From positions 25,538,355 to 25,602,354 of the forward strand of contig CM059571.1 of the NCBI GenBank assembly GCA_030386875.1: 64,000 bases of DNA, in the 5' to 3' direction. The first letter of the stretch is position 1. Each line of letters starts with the position of its first letter. Below, one piece after another: positions 19,842-31,865 of the stretch. The position numbers and the translations under genes were made by a program. Source of the stretch: Morinoia aosen. Taxonomy: Eukaryota; Arthropoda; Malacostraca; Amphipoda; Talitridae. The notes below the pieces were generated by a model. The model did no database searches and was not told the origin of the DNA. It worked only from the letters and a program-made list of their open reading frames with translations.

Positions 19842-21615
19842 CACGGTGTGCAAAGCAGCTGTTAATGAGCTGTGTAGGATGCAAGAGTGCAGAGCAGCTG
19901 CTATGAGCTGTCCCAGAATGCAAAGAGTGCCAAGCAGCTGCTATGAGCTGTCCCAGAGTGCAAAGAGTGCAGAGCAGCTGCCATGAGCTTTCCCAGAATG
20001 CAAAGAGTGCCAAGCAGCTGCCATGAGCTGTCCCAAAGTGCAAAGAGTGCGAAGCAGCTGCCATGAGCTTTCCCAGAATGCAAAGAGTGCCAAGCAGCTG
20101 CCATGAGCTGTCCCAGAATGCAAAGAGTGCCAAGCAGCCGCTCTGAGCTGTCCCAAAATATAAAGTGTGCAAAGCAGCTGCTATGAGCTGTCCCAGAATG
20201 AAAAGAGTGCAAAGCAACTGTTATGAGCCTTCCCAGAATGTACGGTGTGCAAAGCCATTGCTAATTAGTTGCCCCGCAATACAGTGTGAACAAAGCAACT
20301 GCTGTAGAGCTGTCTAAAAATGTACCGTAAACATTTCCCCTGCTAATGAACTGTCATAGAAATCACAGTGCGTCATGGAGCTGCTAAGGAACTGTTCTAG
20401 AAGCCCCAGCACACCAAACAGCTGCTAAGGAACTGTTCTAGAAACCCCAGCACACCAAACAGCTGCTAAGGAACTGTTCTAGAAACCCCAGCACACCAAA
20501 CAGCTGCTAAGGAACTGTTCTAGAAACCCCAGCACACCAAACAGCTGATAAGGAACTGTTCTAGAAACCCCAGCACACCAAACAGCTGCTAAGGAACTGT
20601 TCTAGAAACCCCAGCACACCAAACAGCTGCTAAGGAACTGTTCTAGAAACCCCAGCACACCAAACAGCTGATAAGGAACTGTTCTAGAAACCCCAGCACA
20701 CCAAACAGCTGCTAAGGAACTGTTCTAGAAACCCCAGCACACCAAACAGCTGATAAGGAACTGTTCTGGAAACCCCAGCACACCAAACAGCTGCTAAGGA
20801 ACTGTTCTAGAAACCCCAGCACACCAAACAGCTGATAAGGAACTGTTCTAGAAACCCCAGCACACCAAACAGCTGCTAAGGAACTGTTCTAGAAACCCCA
20901 GCACACCAAACAGCTGCTAAGGAACTGTTCTAGAAACCCCAGCACACCAAACAGCTGCTAAGGAACTGTTCTAGAAACCCCAGCACACCAAACAGCTGCT
21001 AAGGAACTGTTCTAGAAACCCCAGCACACCAAACAGCTGATAAGGAACTGTTCTAGAAGCCCCAGCACACCAAACAGCTGCTAAGGAACTGTTCTAGAAA
21101 CCCCAGCACACCAAACAGCTGCTAAGGAACTGTTCTAGAAACCCCAGCACACCAAACAGCTGATAAGGAACTGTTCTAGAAACCCCAGCACACCAAACAG
21201 CTGCTAAGGAACTGTTCTAGAAACCCCAGCACACCAAACAGCTGATAAGGAACTGTTCTGGAAACCCCAGCACACCAAACAGCAGCTAAGAAACTGTTCT
21301 AGAAACCCCAGCACACCAAACAGCTGCTAAGGAACTGTTCTGGAAACCCCAGCACACCAAAGAGCTGCTAAGGAACTGTTCTGGAAAACCAAGCACACCA
21401 AACAGCTGCTACTGAGCTGTTCTGGAAACCCAAGAACACCAAACAGCTGATAAGGAACTGGTCTGGAAAACCAAGCACACCAAACAGCTGCCACTGAGCT
21501 GTTCTGGAAGCCCCAGGGCGCAACGTAGTTGTTGATTAGCTGTTCTGGGAATCACGCTGCGCGAAGCACATGCTAATGAGTTGTCCTAGAAATCGCAGAG
21601 TAGAATCAGTTGCTA
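19842..21615. repeat. 40/41-bp satellite block, about 40 units
   Basis: The left part (19842 to about 20360) holds about 13 diverged 40-bp units, with CAAGCAGCTGCTATGAGCTG and TCCCAGAATGCAAAGAGTGC. The core (about 20385-21400) holds highly uniform 41-bp units, AACTGTTCTAGAAACCCCAG followed by CACACCAAACAGCTGCTAAGG. Units with GCTGCTAAGG and GCTGATAAGG are interspersed in a partly alternating pattern. The right edge (21400-21615) is diverged again. Every unit has the E-box-like CAGCTG, and nearly every core unit has TTCTAGAA. Open frames on the minus strand of the left block are stop-free repeat translations. Confidence 0.96.
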
Positions 21616-21656
21616 CTTATTCGACCTTGAAATTAGAGTGTACTAAGCAGCATCTA

Positions 21657-21882
21657 TTAACACTTTGACTGCGACGTGAGTCACCGGTGGTCACTAAGGG
21701 ATTTTTATAATGCTGTTGACCGACCATTAGTTAGAAACTCAATTTTAATAAACACTTAATCAAAGCTGAATGAAGGCACGATCAAGTTTACGTTTTCTAT
21801 TTTCAACATTGCTTATTATAATTTTATTCAATTTAAGTTGAACTTTAAACTACAGTTTTACCTGCCGCAGTCAAACTGTTGA
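21657..21882. mobile_element. MITE with TTAA-type flanks, copy A (about 218 bp)
   Basis: Terminal inverted repeats CACTTTGACTGCGACG (from 21661) and CTGCCGCAGTCAAACTG (to 21878) are flanked by TTAA on the left and TTGA on the right. The interior (AACTCAATTTTAATAAACAC, then CTTAATCAAAGCTGAATGAA) is shared with the element at 56255. TTAA duplication is the hallmark of piggyBac-type elements; no transposase is encoded. Confidence 0.75.
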
Positions 21883-22445
21883 GTAGTGGGATGTGCCGTG
21901 AACACAGCATGCAGATACTAATGAGCTATCCCTGTTCAAGATTATAAAAGCATAACATCTTTAAACGAAAAACTTCATGCGTTCAACATCGACTGCCAAA
22001 AAAAACTTATAACGATCCTATAAGCCACATCGTGCTCGATTGTCTCAACCGCGTTCGCCGATCATCAAATAATCTTAACTCAGAGGCGAACCATTCTTGA
22101 TATTTAACACAGCTCACTACACTGCTCTGGAACTCCGTGAACTACATAAATTGAGGCATCTTGCGAGTCGCGCGGTCCCGTTACCCCCGTGAAGACCTGG
22201 AGCATCTCTCTTGACAACTCTACCAGCAGTGAGTAAGGCTCTCGAGTCGCACTAATTGCGACTCCTCGATGGTCTAAAGTGCAGGTCTTATGTCCCCGTC
22301 GTTGGCTTTTACTCGAGCGCCGCACTGCGGGTCTGATTAATGAGCTAAGCCCCGGGATTTTCAGGCGGCATCAATTGAGCGGGGGTCGAAATGCAACTGT
22401 GAGCGGGGCTTCAAGAGGTGGGATTAGAGGCGGCTTTGTGAAGTC
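21883..22445. promoter_or_regulatory. GC-richer island with hairpin, possible conserved noncoding DNA
   Basis: The block 22090-22445 is GC-rich and holds a perfect 8-bp dyad, GAGTCGCA-CTAAT-TGCGACTC, at 22244-22264, plus GGTCTGATTAATGAGCTAAG. Open frames of about 61-73 codons on both strands match nothing known. Function is only suggested by composition. Confidence 0.22.
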
Positions 22446-22705
22446 GCGAAATCGTACAGTCTAGGAATTGCGGTGTCCAGGAGCCGTAGTATCTAGGAAT
22501 CGGAGTGTCAAAGGATAAATGAATCGTTGAGTCGATACGTTGTGAAATCAAGAAAAAGTAGCGTCATGAAAACGTGAAGTCAAAGAAACGTAAAGTTAAA
22601 GACGCGTGGCGTCAAAGAAGCATAGAGTAAAGACGCGTAGAGTCAAAGAAGCGTACAGTCAAATAAGCGTAGGATCAAAGAAACGCAAAATCGAGGAAGC
22701 TTTTA
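22446..22705. repeat. Diverged 16-bp tandem repeat
   Basis: Units such as GTCAAAGAAGCGTACA, GTCAAATAAGCGTAGG and ATCAAAGAAACGCAAA follow one another with a 16-bp period. Units toward the left (GTCTAGGAATTGCGGT, GTCCAGGAGCCGTAGT) are more diverged. Confidence 0.85.
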
Positions 22706-25629
22706 GAATAGAAAATAATTTTAAATGTGTCGAAGGCTTTCAGTCTTTACCTCTTAAATTTTGAGGACAGGAATTGCAATTACATGAAAGTAGACTCCTC
22801 AGTCTCACTAACTCGCTCACTTGTGCACACTAGTACGAAAAAACGAACATTTTCTACTTTTAAAACTTTGCTCATAAGAACGTTATATAGCTGTTCAGCA
22901 CAAATCTTTTAAAATAAAGGTAAAAACATTTCCAATAGCATTACTACGTGTGTTGCTCGCTGCTTCAATACATGGATCATAACCAAGAAAAGAAGTCACT
23001 CTTTTTTATGCTAACTAAAAGCTTTGACCACCTTGCCTTGGCCCTTTTTTCTGTGAGCTTACAGACTATCACTACATATTTTCACCACCCATACGTTGCA
23101 GACGCTATCTCCAACTACCGTTTGGTCCAAAGCAGCTTCCCAAAAAATGGGAGGATGTCTCATTTTCATTGAAGCATTCAGCGCTGTCGAGACAGGGCTG
23201 TTGAGCGAAACAAAACACTTTCCATTCCTATGAAAAAATTTTTCCCATATTATACTTTTAGAAGTTTTATTCTTATTAAATAAATTCAAAAGTGAAATTA
23301 TATTTCGAAAGCTGTTTTTGAGTAAAGTTAAAAGAAATTTGTGAAGCACGTTTTATGCGTCATGTCGCATACCCATCTGGGGGAAAATAATGGTTTACGT
23401 CATTTTCACATCATAAAATATGAATAAGGGAATGATTTCTACCACTCTAACTTTTAGCTGACCTTCTTGTTCCTGCACGGGCAGTTATTTGCATGAATAT
23501 ACTATTTGTTCTTAAGTAAATGAAAGCAATGATCAATTTATTTAAAACCGGAATGACCGCCAGGATACAAGAAGTTAATGCTGGCCACTTTAAACAGAGA
23601 ACGAAAGATCAGCTAGAAAATAAAAAAATAAGTGACAATCGCTTGTACTCGTGCACGAGGTGGCAAAAAGACACATGAGTCATACACAAGATGGAATGAA
23701 AAGGCGAGGAGGCAGAAATGACAACACACTTTGTCCGAAAACTCAACGCATGCAAGCCCTTGGAACCAAACAAAGTAGCTGCTCGTGATTATTCAATTCT
23801 ACACGTCATAATAGAAAGAGAGACAGCGATGGAGAAAATAGCCACAAATTTTCCGAAAGAGGCGTTATCAGCAGCCTTGGATGCCATGCATCAGTACATC
23901 CCCTTGAGGGCATTTCTTATCCTCTATGGATCGTTTAGTCCCCGAGATACGCTGAAGGAACACCGTCTCCAGCTCACAACCTCAGGATGGCCGAGATGCT
24001 ATCAAATCACTTTGACGTAGAAGTGACGGTTCAGCAACGAGGGAAGATGTCAGAACTGCTCCCACTGATCGGATTCAATGAGCGAAAAGTTAACAGAAGC
24101 CCCCGTTAACATTATGTACACACAATAAAACTAAAAGTTTTTTCATGTTTTCTGTAAGAATACTCCTAAATAAGTATGAGAATATTTGTTTTAAGCAATG
24201 GTAAATAGAGGCCAACCGTTAACTCTAAACTGAAAACTTGGTGTTAATTTTTCTGCACTAGGCGCTAAAGCAATAACCCGTTGATATTTCGCTACTGTCC
24301 AGAGTCTCAGCCCATATTTCGTACAAATTTTATGTCATGAGAGTAGGCTCCTTCCACCTTCATGAGCCTGCCCCGACAGCATTGCGGCGGCATAAAAGTG
24401 TTGCCTAATATCGCATTCTCAAATTCACGAAAGTTTTCAAACTTTCGGAGCCGGAGAATCTGCCTGGTTTTGAAAGCAATACAATTTGCAAGAATTTTCA
24501 TCAAACGTTCTAGGAATATTTTAGAAAGTTAAGCAAGATTGTCATCTTCTCTAAATGAAACGAAAAAAGTTTCCTCGATGCAGATGACATTTACCAACAG
24601 CGACATGGCTGAGCATTTATATTTTTTTTTGAACCCATAGCCTGTTCAGGAATAGGAAACACGGAAGGGCTAAGACCAGCCTTCAGAAACGCTCTTTTCC
24701 GCTATGGGACGAATGAAAATGGCATTTGGGTGGTCAGGATTGGGTTAGAAAACGAAGGTTTCCTGGAACCACAGGTAAAGAAATCCGAAGCGCCATTATC
24801 GAGCAGGAACATGTGACTCAGCTCTGCATGATACGGAATGGTTATTAGAGCATCCCTGAGGATACTATGCTTGGCATTATGAACAACCCGTGTTCTATAC
24901 ATATCTACACTAGCTGCCGGTAAATTGTTACGAAAATAACCTGCCAATCGCATTTCATTAAACATTACGTCCGTGAAGCTTATTCCAACTGAAACTAAAA
25001 AGACAACCGTTATAATTGGGTGTGCTAAATTTTGTTAAAATCATATCGGACCTGCCCCCAGCAGAGCTTAATCACTCGCGCTGACAGTGTGGGCTAAATT
25101 TCATGGCATGATTTCGTCGGCCCGAGGCATTAGGGAGAAAGGAATAAGACCGACCATCCTCCTGCCGATATCTGGCTCTCGTCACCCCTCTATTTTTGGC
25201 CGACCGGAAGAGAAGAAGGAGGCGGGTCTAGGTGCCTTTACTTGCGCAGAGACCTCAATCTGACTCATTCGGATACAGGAAGACACACAATTGAGGCGCT
25301 TTATGGGTTCTGAGGCAGAAGTCTGGCCCTCGATGACGATACTAAGCGCAAAAGTGACTTCCCATGCCGCCACCTGATTGGTTGCGCTAGAAACATCAAG
25401 TTTACGACTTCAATTGAACCTTATAACTCTCTTACAGGATATTTGAGGCGATCTCGTAGAATTCTTCAATAGAGCGTGGCTTAGAGCCGTTACCGAAGAT
25501 TTCTAAGATAAGATATAATCATGGAAAGTAAGTTCAAGCAATACTGCTACAAAAAATTCAACACGACTCATTACGAGAACAAATTTTGCGCTTTACTCAT
25601 TAAATTAAATTATTTTAGCTTGTAAGTTG
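22706..25629. other. Unique sequence, no supported gene
   Basis: A 100-codon plus-strand frame at 23718-24020 (contains HVIIERETAMEKIATNFPKE) and an 87-codon minus-strand frame at 24702-24965 have no recognisable domain. A GC-richer stretch at about 25050-25400 could be conserved noncoding DNA. No repeats stand out. Confidence 0.35.
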
Positions 25630-25985
25630 GTTCAAACCTCTAACCACAGCGAAGGTAGTCCCAGGAGAGGATGGAAGAAGCATCAAATCGCACCATTTGA
25701 AAGAGAACTTATGGACTGGGAATTTACGCACAAGGTGTGTGTCCCAACACCCGGCGCATTAAAAAGGTAAAATGATAAGAATTTTATGGAGCAACATAAA
25801 ATTGGATCCAGAAAGTAAAAATTGATATAAAATATGACAGTGAACCTGAAAAAATCGATAGTGGCCAACAAAAACCTTTCCTATTTTAACATAAAGAAGG
25901 CCTACCCAACCCTCTGCTCGCGACCTCACATCTTCCTCTGGGAGCGTTTTTCCACATAGATAAAATAGGTGTATCTCTTTTCGAG
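25630..25985 (-). mobile_element. SINE-like family copy 5
   Basis: CCTCTAACCACAGCGAAGG near the tail side, ATGACAGTGAACCTGAAAAA in the core, and GGCCTACCCAACCCTCTGCT followed by CTCACATCTTCCTCTGGGAG toward the far end. Diverged but colinear with the family. Confidence 0.82.
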
Positions 25986-27050
25986 AAACTTCACAAATTG
26001 TTTTAATTTACTGAATAATAATAGTATGCGTATACGCATCAGTAAAACGTTCCTGGAGTCTGATTTCTTGAAACAATTCACATAGTGGGAGCGATAAATC
26101 TAAAGCGTTAGTTTAAAGTCGCCTTGCCTAAGAAACGTTCCAAAAAGCATTGTGCAATGTGTAGCCAAATCGACTTGTAGATATTCTAAAGAAGCTATAG
26201 CTGTGCCGCTACGGTGGTTAGAAACGTTTCAAAATTCTCCACCTGGTCAGAAACCAAACTACGAGAACACTTTCAGCCCCAAAAATACGCATTTAAAAGT
26301 GTGGCGTCGTTTGTAACCATCTTTTTCCGCGGTCACATGTTTTTTTGAATCCCACAGAAGCCGCGAAAAATTCAACAACGCAAAAAAATTCTACAAACGA
26401 TTTTATGTCTTAATTTCAGTGTGTTCTATAGGCCAAGAAAATGACGGTTTATTTTGATGCTGAAGTTTACCACAGAAATAGAAGTTGTTTTCACTGCTTA
26501 CCACAGACAACGATCCACTGCTTACTAGCGCACTTTGCTCAGATTTTCGAGTTGCATGAGTTCAGCGAGTGCGTGCTGCCTGTATGATGTTTTCCGGTGC
26601 CATGCGCTCTCTGACCTACTTTGATACGCTAATGTTCGTCTCGTTATGAACCAAACTTTGAAAGCAAGAAATGACCCGGGCCATCACGCTCTCACAGCAT
26701 GGAATGTCGGGGATGTGCATCGCTGCAGACTTGCGCGTGACAAAAATATCAATCTATATCCTGGAAAAAGCCTGCAAGCTCTCTCTCTTACCGCACCACC
26801 AAAAAAGCGAGATTCTGCGCCTTAAAGAAGATTTCTGTTCTCACTGACACGATCCATCCTAAAGTGAGAAGTGATATGAGATCCAGCGATGAAAGCTCTG
26901 AGAGCGATGCAATACCGGCGACAGACAGATCTGCAAATGCTGTCCTGATTCCCCACCGAGTAGTCCCTGTTCACCAAAGCCGTAAGAAAGAAGTGACTTA
27001 TTATCTATTGGGAGTGTAAGAATTAGACATCAGTGGTGACAGAAAGTGAT
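25986..27050. other. Unassigned, short acidic open frame
   Basis: A 48-codon frame beginning MRSSDESSESDA starts near 26877. It resembles acidic N-termini found in some DNA transposases but is too short to assign. The Tc1 fragment at 27053 follows closely, so part of this stretch may belong to the same dead element. Confidence 0.25.
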
Positions 27051-27052
27051 AC

Positions 27053-27166
27053 ATGTTCAGTGACGAAAGCTAGTTTAGGTTCGTTAGGGACGGTTCCAAG
27101 ATTGCTTTATGCACCAAGGGTGTATCCAAATAGGATGCAAGCTATGTACGGTACACGGTTAAAAAA
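27053..27166 (+). pseudogene. Tc1-like transposase fragment (first DDE aspartate region)
   Basis: Reads MFSDES, a stop, FRFVRDGSKIALCTKGVSK, a second stop, then DASYVRYTVKK. This corresponds to the FSDESKF...RYTVK region of Tc1 transposases, where the Asp of SDES is catalytic. Only about 38 codons are recognisable. Confidence 0.6.
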
Positions 27167-27867
27167 GTGAAGTATTAAGACAGAGGGAGAGAAAGCAAAG
27201 CGTTTAGTGGTATAGCGAAGCAATCGTGGACTTTATTTCACTGTTACTATTAAAAAATTCTAAAACGGATAAACTTTCCTGCAGTCACTGTAGACAGAAT
27301 TCAAAAATCCATTGTTCACTCTCAAGTAGCATATAAATTTTAATCCAAAAGCCTAATTTTCTGACATGTAAATGTCGCCTTGTGAGGAGAACGCACATTC
27401 CGGGAACAGTGTTATTTACGCATTGTGCCGTGTGCAGTGGCGATTTATCGATTATATTTTGCGCCGTGGCCGCGAGCTCCAATTAGCATCAAGGAAGATC
27501 GGGAGTATCAAGTCTTTTTGGCTTGCATGGCTTCCCTTCTCTGGATTTTCGAGTAGCTCTGGATTTTCGTCTTCTCATTTTTTAATAAGAAAAATTATGC
27601 ATCAAATATTTTGAAATATTTATTTAAACGTGAATAAATGTTCAATGAGATTTATATGAAGATGGGAAAGAATATTTGGAGGATGCGACTTACTTGTGTG
27701 CCGGTGCAATATTTGTAGATTAAATATGCATAGCTTTTAGTTGCTTGTCAATAATTCCGCGACATTGCTGTAGCCTCGACACCAGCATTTTAGTACTTTG
27801 GGTATAAACACAAAAGGAGGTGAAAATTACATAAAGAAATAATTTAATTAAGAAATTAGAAATCCAG
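27167..27867. other. No feature recognised
   Basis: AT-rich spacer. An 80-codon plus-strand frame at 27372-27614 is Ser/Phe-rich and unrecognised. Confidence 0.35.
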
Positions 27868-28206
27868 AGAGATTAGATTATGATTGCTTAAACACCGTAA
27901 CCACACCAAATAGGATGAAGGAGAGGATGAAGGGAGGAATCCTTAATATGGAATTATGGAAACGGGGAACATATGCACGTGCGTACCCACACCTTGAGCA
28001 TTGAAAAAACACGATCGGAAAATTTTGTGTAGCAAACTTAGATGTAAAAAATAAGGTCTCTAATAGGGGCTGAAAAAAGCAGCAATGAAATAAGAAAAAA
28101 TGACACGGAAAAATAATTATGTTGTAGAATTTCCAGCTAGGGACCTCACGTCTTTGTCCTGTAACAGCTAATTATATAGATACAATAGCTAGTTGTTAAC
28201 CCTGAT
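27868..28206 (-). mobile_element. SINE-like family copy 6
   Basis: Tail side GAGATTAGATTATGATTG, then CCGTAACCACACCAAATAGG. Far end GATACAATAGCTAGTTGTTA. It is among the most diverged copies, with small insertions and deletions. Confidence 0.8.
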
Positions 28207-29175
28207 AGAGAAAAAGAAAGAACAAGTTACAATTCAAAGGAGCAAATTGGAAACCAGGTGAGGGGTTTGACAACCAGAAAGAGCAAAGCAGGAATATGGA
28301 GAGCCAGCATTAAAAGTCAAACATCCAATGAATTTGAGGGAAGTCAATAGTTCTCGAAATACGATTTTATCTGAAGGTAGAATAGTTGAGCTCACCATTT
28401 GAAAGAAAATTTAGGTCCTAGAGCACCTGAGCAATCTCTATTGGTAACAGATATATAATTGAGCATCATTCCATAGTAAGTCATCATATTGCTGCGCTAT
28501 TATACACCCATGTACATGTATACAAATTTGCTTTGCTCCCTGGAAAAATACTCATGTTCCGTGGATAAAAAATCAGCCCAATTCAGTTACAAGACGGGAC
28601 ACCAGATTTTCGACTGATTTATACCGTAATTTTTTAAAATACTTTATTTGAACAACTGCTGTCGGTTGCACAGCTACGATAACGTGGGTTTTTCTAAATT
28701 TGATCCCAGGGCACAGAACATGACAGCGGCCTATGGTGACACTGGCGGACCGGCAAATAACCCTAAACCATTTGAGACCAGCAGTGTTGAGTGAAATCTT
28801 AACAGCTGACTTAATACATGAATACAAAGAAGTTAATGGTTCATTTTGAGCCTAGGACACCTGAGCTGTGACTAGAATCTTGCAGTAAAACATAAAGCGT
28901 GATATTAGTTTGTAATTATCCAAGAAAAAGCGCTAGAGATGATCTAATAATCTTCATCAGATGCCCCGTAACCGCTAAAATATACTTTATTGCCTTACGC
29001 AACAGCCAAAATAAAAACAAGCAATGTGACGGCGTGATGAGTGAGCATATTTAGTGCAGGCTCGCACTCCAGACTTCAAATTTTTGAGAGGCGCGTGGAG
29101 CGCAGAAATAACTTCATTCTGGCGAAGTTGTAAGCGTCAGTCTATCTAATTAAAGTTTCCACAAACACCCGACCA
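28207..29175. other. No feature recognised
   Basis: AT-rich unique DNA. An 84-codon minus-strand frame (28573-28827) has no known motif. Confidence 0.35.
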
Positions 29176-29470
29176 AATTTCCCATGGGAGGAAAGGCTTG
29201 GAGACCAAAATTAATGAAAAGAATGTAAGCCTCGATAACAAGAGAGGCTTCGGAGGTCGCCAGGTAAGCTGCCGCGAACTGCGTGTTTATGAAGAGCTGG
29301 CGGGCTGCTCAAAAAATCTCGTGGGCAAAATGTCAGCCGTTAGCAACTTTCTCAGTCATTTTAATGAAATTATTGTAATCCTCCGAGGACGCCATTGGGC
29401 CCTCAGGCAATTAATCTGACATCTGGGAGCTAATCAACTTTCTTTATAAATTGGAGTTCAAATAGTCATT
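29176..29470. promoter_or_regulatory. Candidate conserved noncoding element
   Basis: A balanced-composition block with homeodomain-type ATTA cores: AAAATTAATGAAAAG, GTCATTTTAATGAAATTATT, GGCAATTAATCTG and GAGCTAATCAACTTTC, ending CTTTATAAATTGG. A 73-codon open frame (29198-29419) matches no family. The look is that of arthropod developmental enhancers, but only alignment with relatives could show conservation. Confidence 0.3.
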
Positions 29471-31309
29471 CGAGAGACGATTATTCTTCGAGTGAGCCAC
29501 TTAAGAACATGTTTTGTCGATGGAAAGTGCTGTGAGGGATTTTTCCGCAGATGCGAGTTTATCGATGGAGTTCAGGATGAATTTTCTTTGCCTAGAGGTT
29601 AAGCAATTATGTATTTATTTTGTTTGTTTGGAACGACTGCATGTTAGACTTTGTATATAAAGTTTACGTAAGCTGCGAAATTGAATATCAAGTCGATCTT
29701 GATTGGTGATTTGCTCATTTTCTCTCTCGTAAATGCTGATTTCTGATTCACCAAATAAGAGTGGTAAGAAAACTATGGTTCTAAGTACTAATGAGGGCGA
29801 ATGATGTTCTATGTAATGAAGTTCATCGATTTCCATCAACTGAAACAAACGTGATCGTATAGCAAATACAGTTAGATTAACTTTGGAAACGTCAGAGCCA
29901 ATTAATATTTTCATTAAGTATAGGGTAATGCTCGAGTGCCGGTGATGAACAAGACCACCCACAACTGCTTGCTTCTGGATGACGAACAGCCTAAGCACTG
30001 GTTGCAAGTTGCAACCTCTGAAGAATATACGCATTTGTTCCTTGTGATAAATAGGATAGGTAAAGTTCGCAAAAGCTTAAGGCAAAATAAAGTTCCTTTC
30101 AAATAAAGAGATGTTGAGACACTACGAGTCCTAGGCGTACCTAACAATTTACCTAGCAATATAACTGAACCAGGAGAAAATAATCTGTATTTTTTCAATC
30201 CCAGTTTGCACACGAGCCAAGTCGAAGTTTCCCACCAATTTCTCATCACTCAGTTTCAAGGACAAACTGAAGAGGTGGAAATAATTTAAAGACACGTGCA
30301 CATGTCGTCATAACTTTTTGTTACTGCTTTTAGTTTGTTGAAATTGTATTCATTCATAGCTATTAAAGTATCAAAATTATGAATGCTAATAATTATTTTA
30401 TTTAAAAGGCTATGCGAATTTTAATACCAAAACTCAAATTTTGGGAATGAAAAAATAAGTTCAAGACATCTCATGAACAACGTACTTACAACGTACTAAG
30501 TTCAATGCAACATACAAATAATTTGTGCGCTTACAAACAAATCCCTTGGATTATATAATAGTACGTCCGCGCTTAATTTTCGCACTAATTTCGTTCAATT
30601 AGCAAGAGTTACAGGAGGTATTTTATGCTACCATTTATCGATTCATCCGGAAAATGAGTTTTTATCCTCAAACTTAGCTTTATTTTGACGAATAACAAGC
30701 CTTCACAGAATGCCCGACAGATTTTCGACGTGATTCAGGCTCCGAGATTTGAAGCGCTAATTTGGATATTAGGGGCAGTGAACGTAGATTTTGTGTGTTG
30801 AGCTGTGTGCATCGAAAAATTCAGTTGGAAAACAAATCCATGTTATCAAACAGTAGAATAAACGTCAGAGAATTGTTTTCTCAAACTTTAATGGGTTGCG
30901 TCTCATTTTGTTTGCCCTACATTTCAACTTGCACTCACCATAAGAATAAAATTCTCCCCAAATCATTAGCCTCATTACAAATGACCGATTGGAAAAATAT
31001 CTCTTCATCATTTCTCGAATAATGCTGATATGTTCATCTTAAACATATTTCCGTTACATTATATGCGGGTCTTAAAAGAGATAACCTTACATATTGTAAA
31101 TTATCTGTCGTATGAGCTAGAGATTGAAATTCGCATCCGGATATGACCCTGTTGGAATTTTACTCATGATGCTAAATATTTGTAGCGACCTGAATTTGTC
31201 AAGCGAATGCTTTATTTTTCAATTTACTGGTAGTGGCATGACCCTATGTCAGTAGTTACGGGTTCTATTTTAATGCCATGAATCATCCTATGTATCTTTT
31301 CTCTATTGA
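29471..31309. other. Unassigned; decayed minus-strand open frames
   Basis: Two overlapping minus-strand frames, 29914-30249 (111 codons) and 29615-30034 (139 codons), share the stretch about 29914-30034 in different registers and could be one frame-shifted ancestral protein. Readable text includes ITLYLMKILIGSDVSK and ELHYIEHHSPS. No family was recognised. The remainder is AT-rich. Confidence 0.3.
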
Positions 31310-31419
31310 AGCCTGTCTGATCTATTCTGGTCATAATAATTCTTGAAACACTGTGCGTTTGAACAGGCAAACGCTCAGTGCATCAAGAATTATAATGACC
31401 AGAATAGATCAGACAGGCT
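31310..31419. repeat. Near-perfect 52-bp foldback with 6-nt loop
   Basis: Arms 31310-31361 and 31368-31419 are reverse complements with only four mismatches, around the loop AACAGG. The ends are AGCCTGTCTGATC and GATCAGACAGGCT. It could be a small foldback MITE or a hairpin-RNA locus. Confidence 0.92.
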
Positions 31420-31865
31420 GACTCTCCTAATATTTTTGTAAATATTTTAAACATAAAATTTGAAATAAAAGTGTTCCAATGCGGAAGAAATCGACTGAAA
31501 ACGCAGAGGAAAACTTCATCATAATAAAACTTCAATGAAATTTAGGAGCTCTGAGGTATGACGTCAATTAGAAAATAGCAGTTTCCTTACAGGTTCACGC
31601 ATCCCAAGGAAGATCTAGATTTTAAAATTCAAATAGCTTTTGAACTTAGCCTTTCCACAAAATCAGGATAATATGAATACTAACCATATAAGATTTATAT
31701 CGACATTTAATAAAATTTGTAGAATCACGTGAGTAATATTTTACTGAAGTCATAATTGATATTGCAAAAAAACAATCGCAAAATGACCGAGTCCAATCAA
31801 AGCTGCTAAAGCTGGCTTGAGACAAAATTTGAAAACTGTAAGAGTTCACTTCTATCCGCAAGGCA
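31420..31865. other. No feature recognised
   Basis: AT-rich unique DNA between the foldback and the tandem duplication. Confidence 0.4.

Noticed and set aside
19834..20217. Minus-strand frames of 71-127 codons (SLHFGTAHGSC repeats)
   Set aside because: They are translations of the 40-bp satellite in three overlapping frames.
20385..21400. Possible CRISPR array
   Set aside because: The repeat is contiguous with no unique spacers, and the genome is eukaryotic. It is a satellite.
29615..30249. LINE or gag-like protein on the minus strand
   Set aside because: The overlapping frames look like one shifted protein, but no RT, nuclease or zinc-knuckle motif could be placed, so it was left unassigned.
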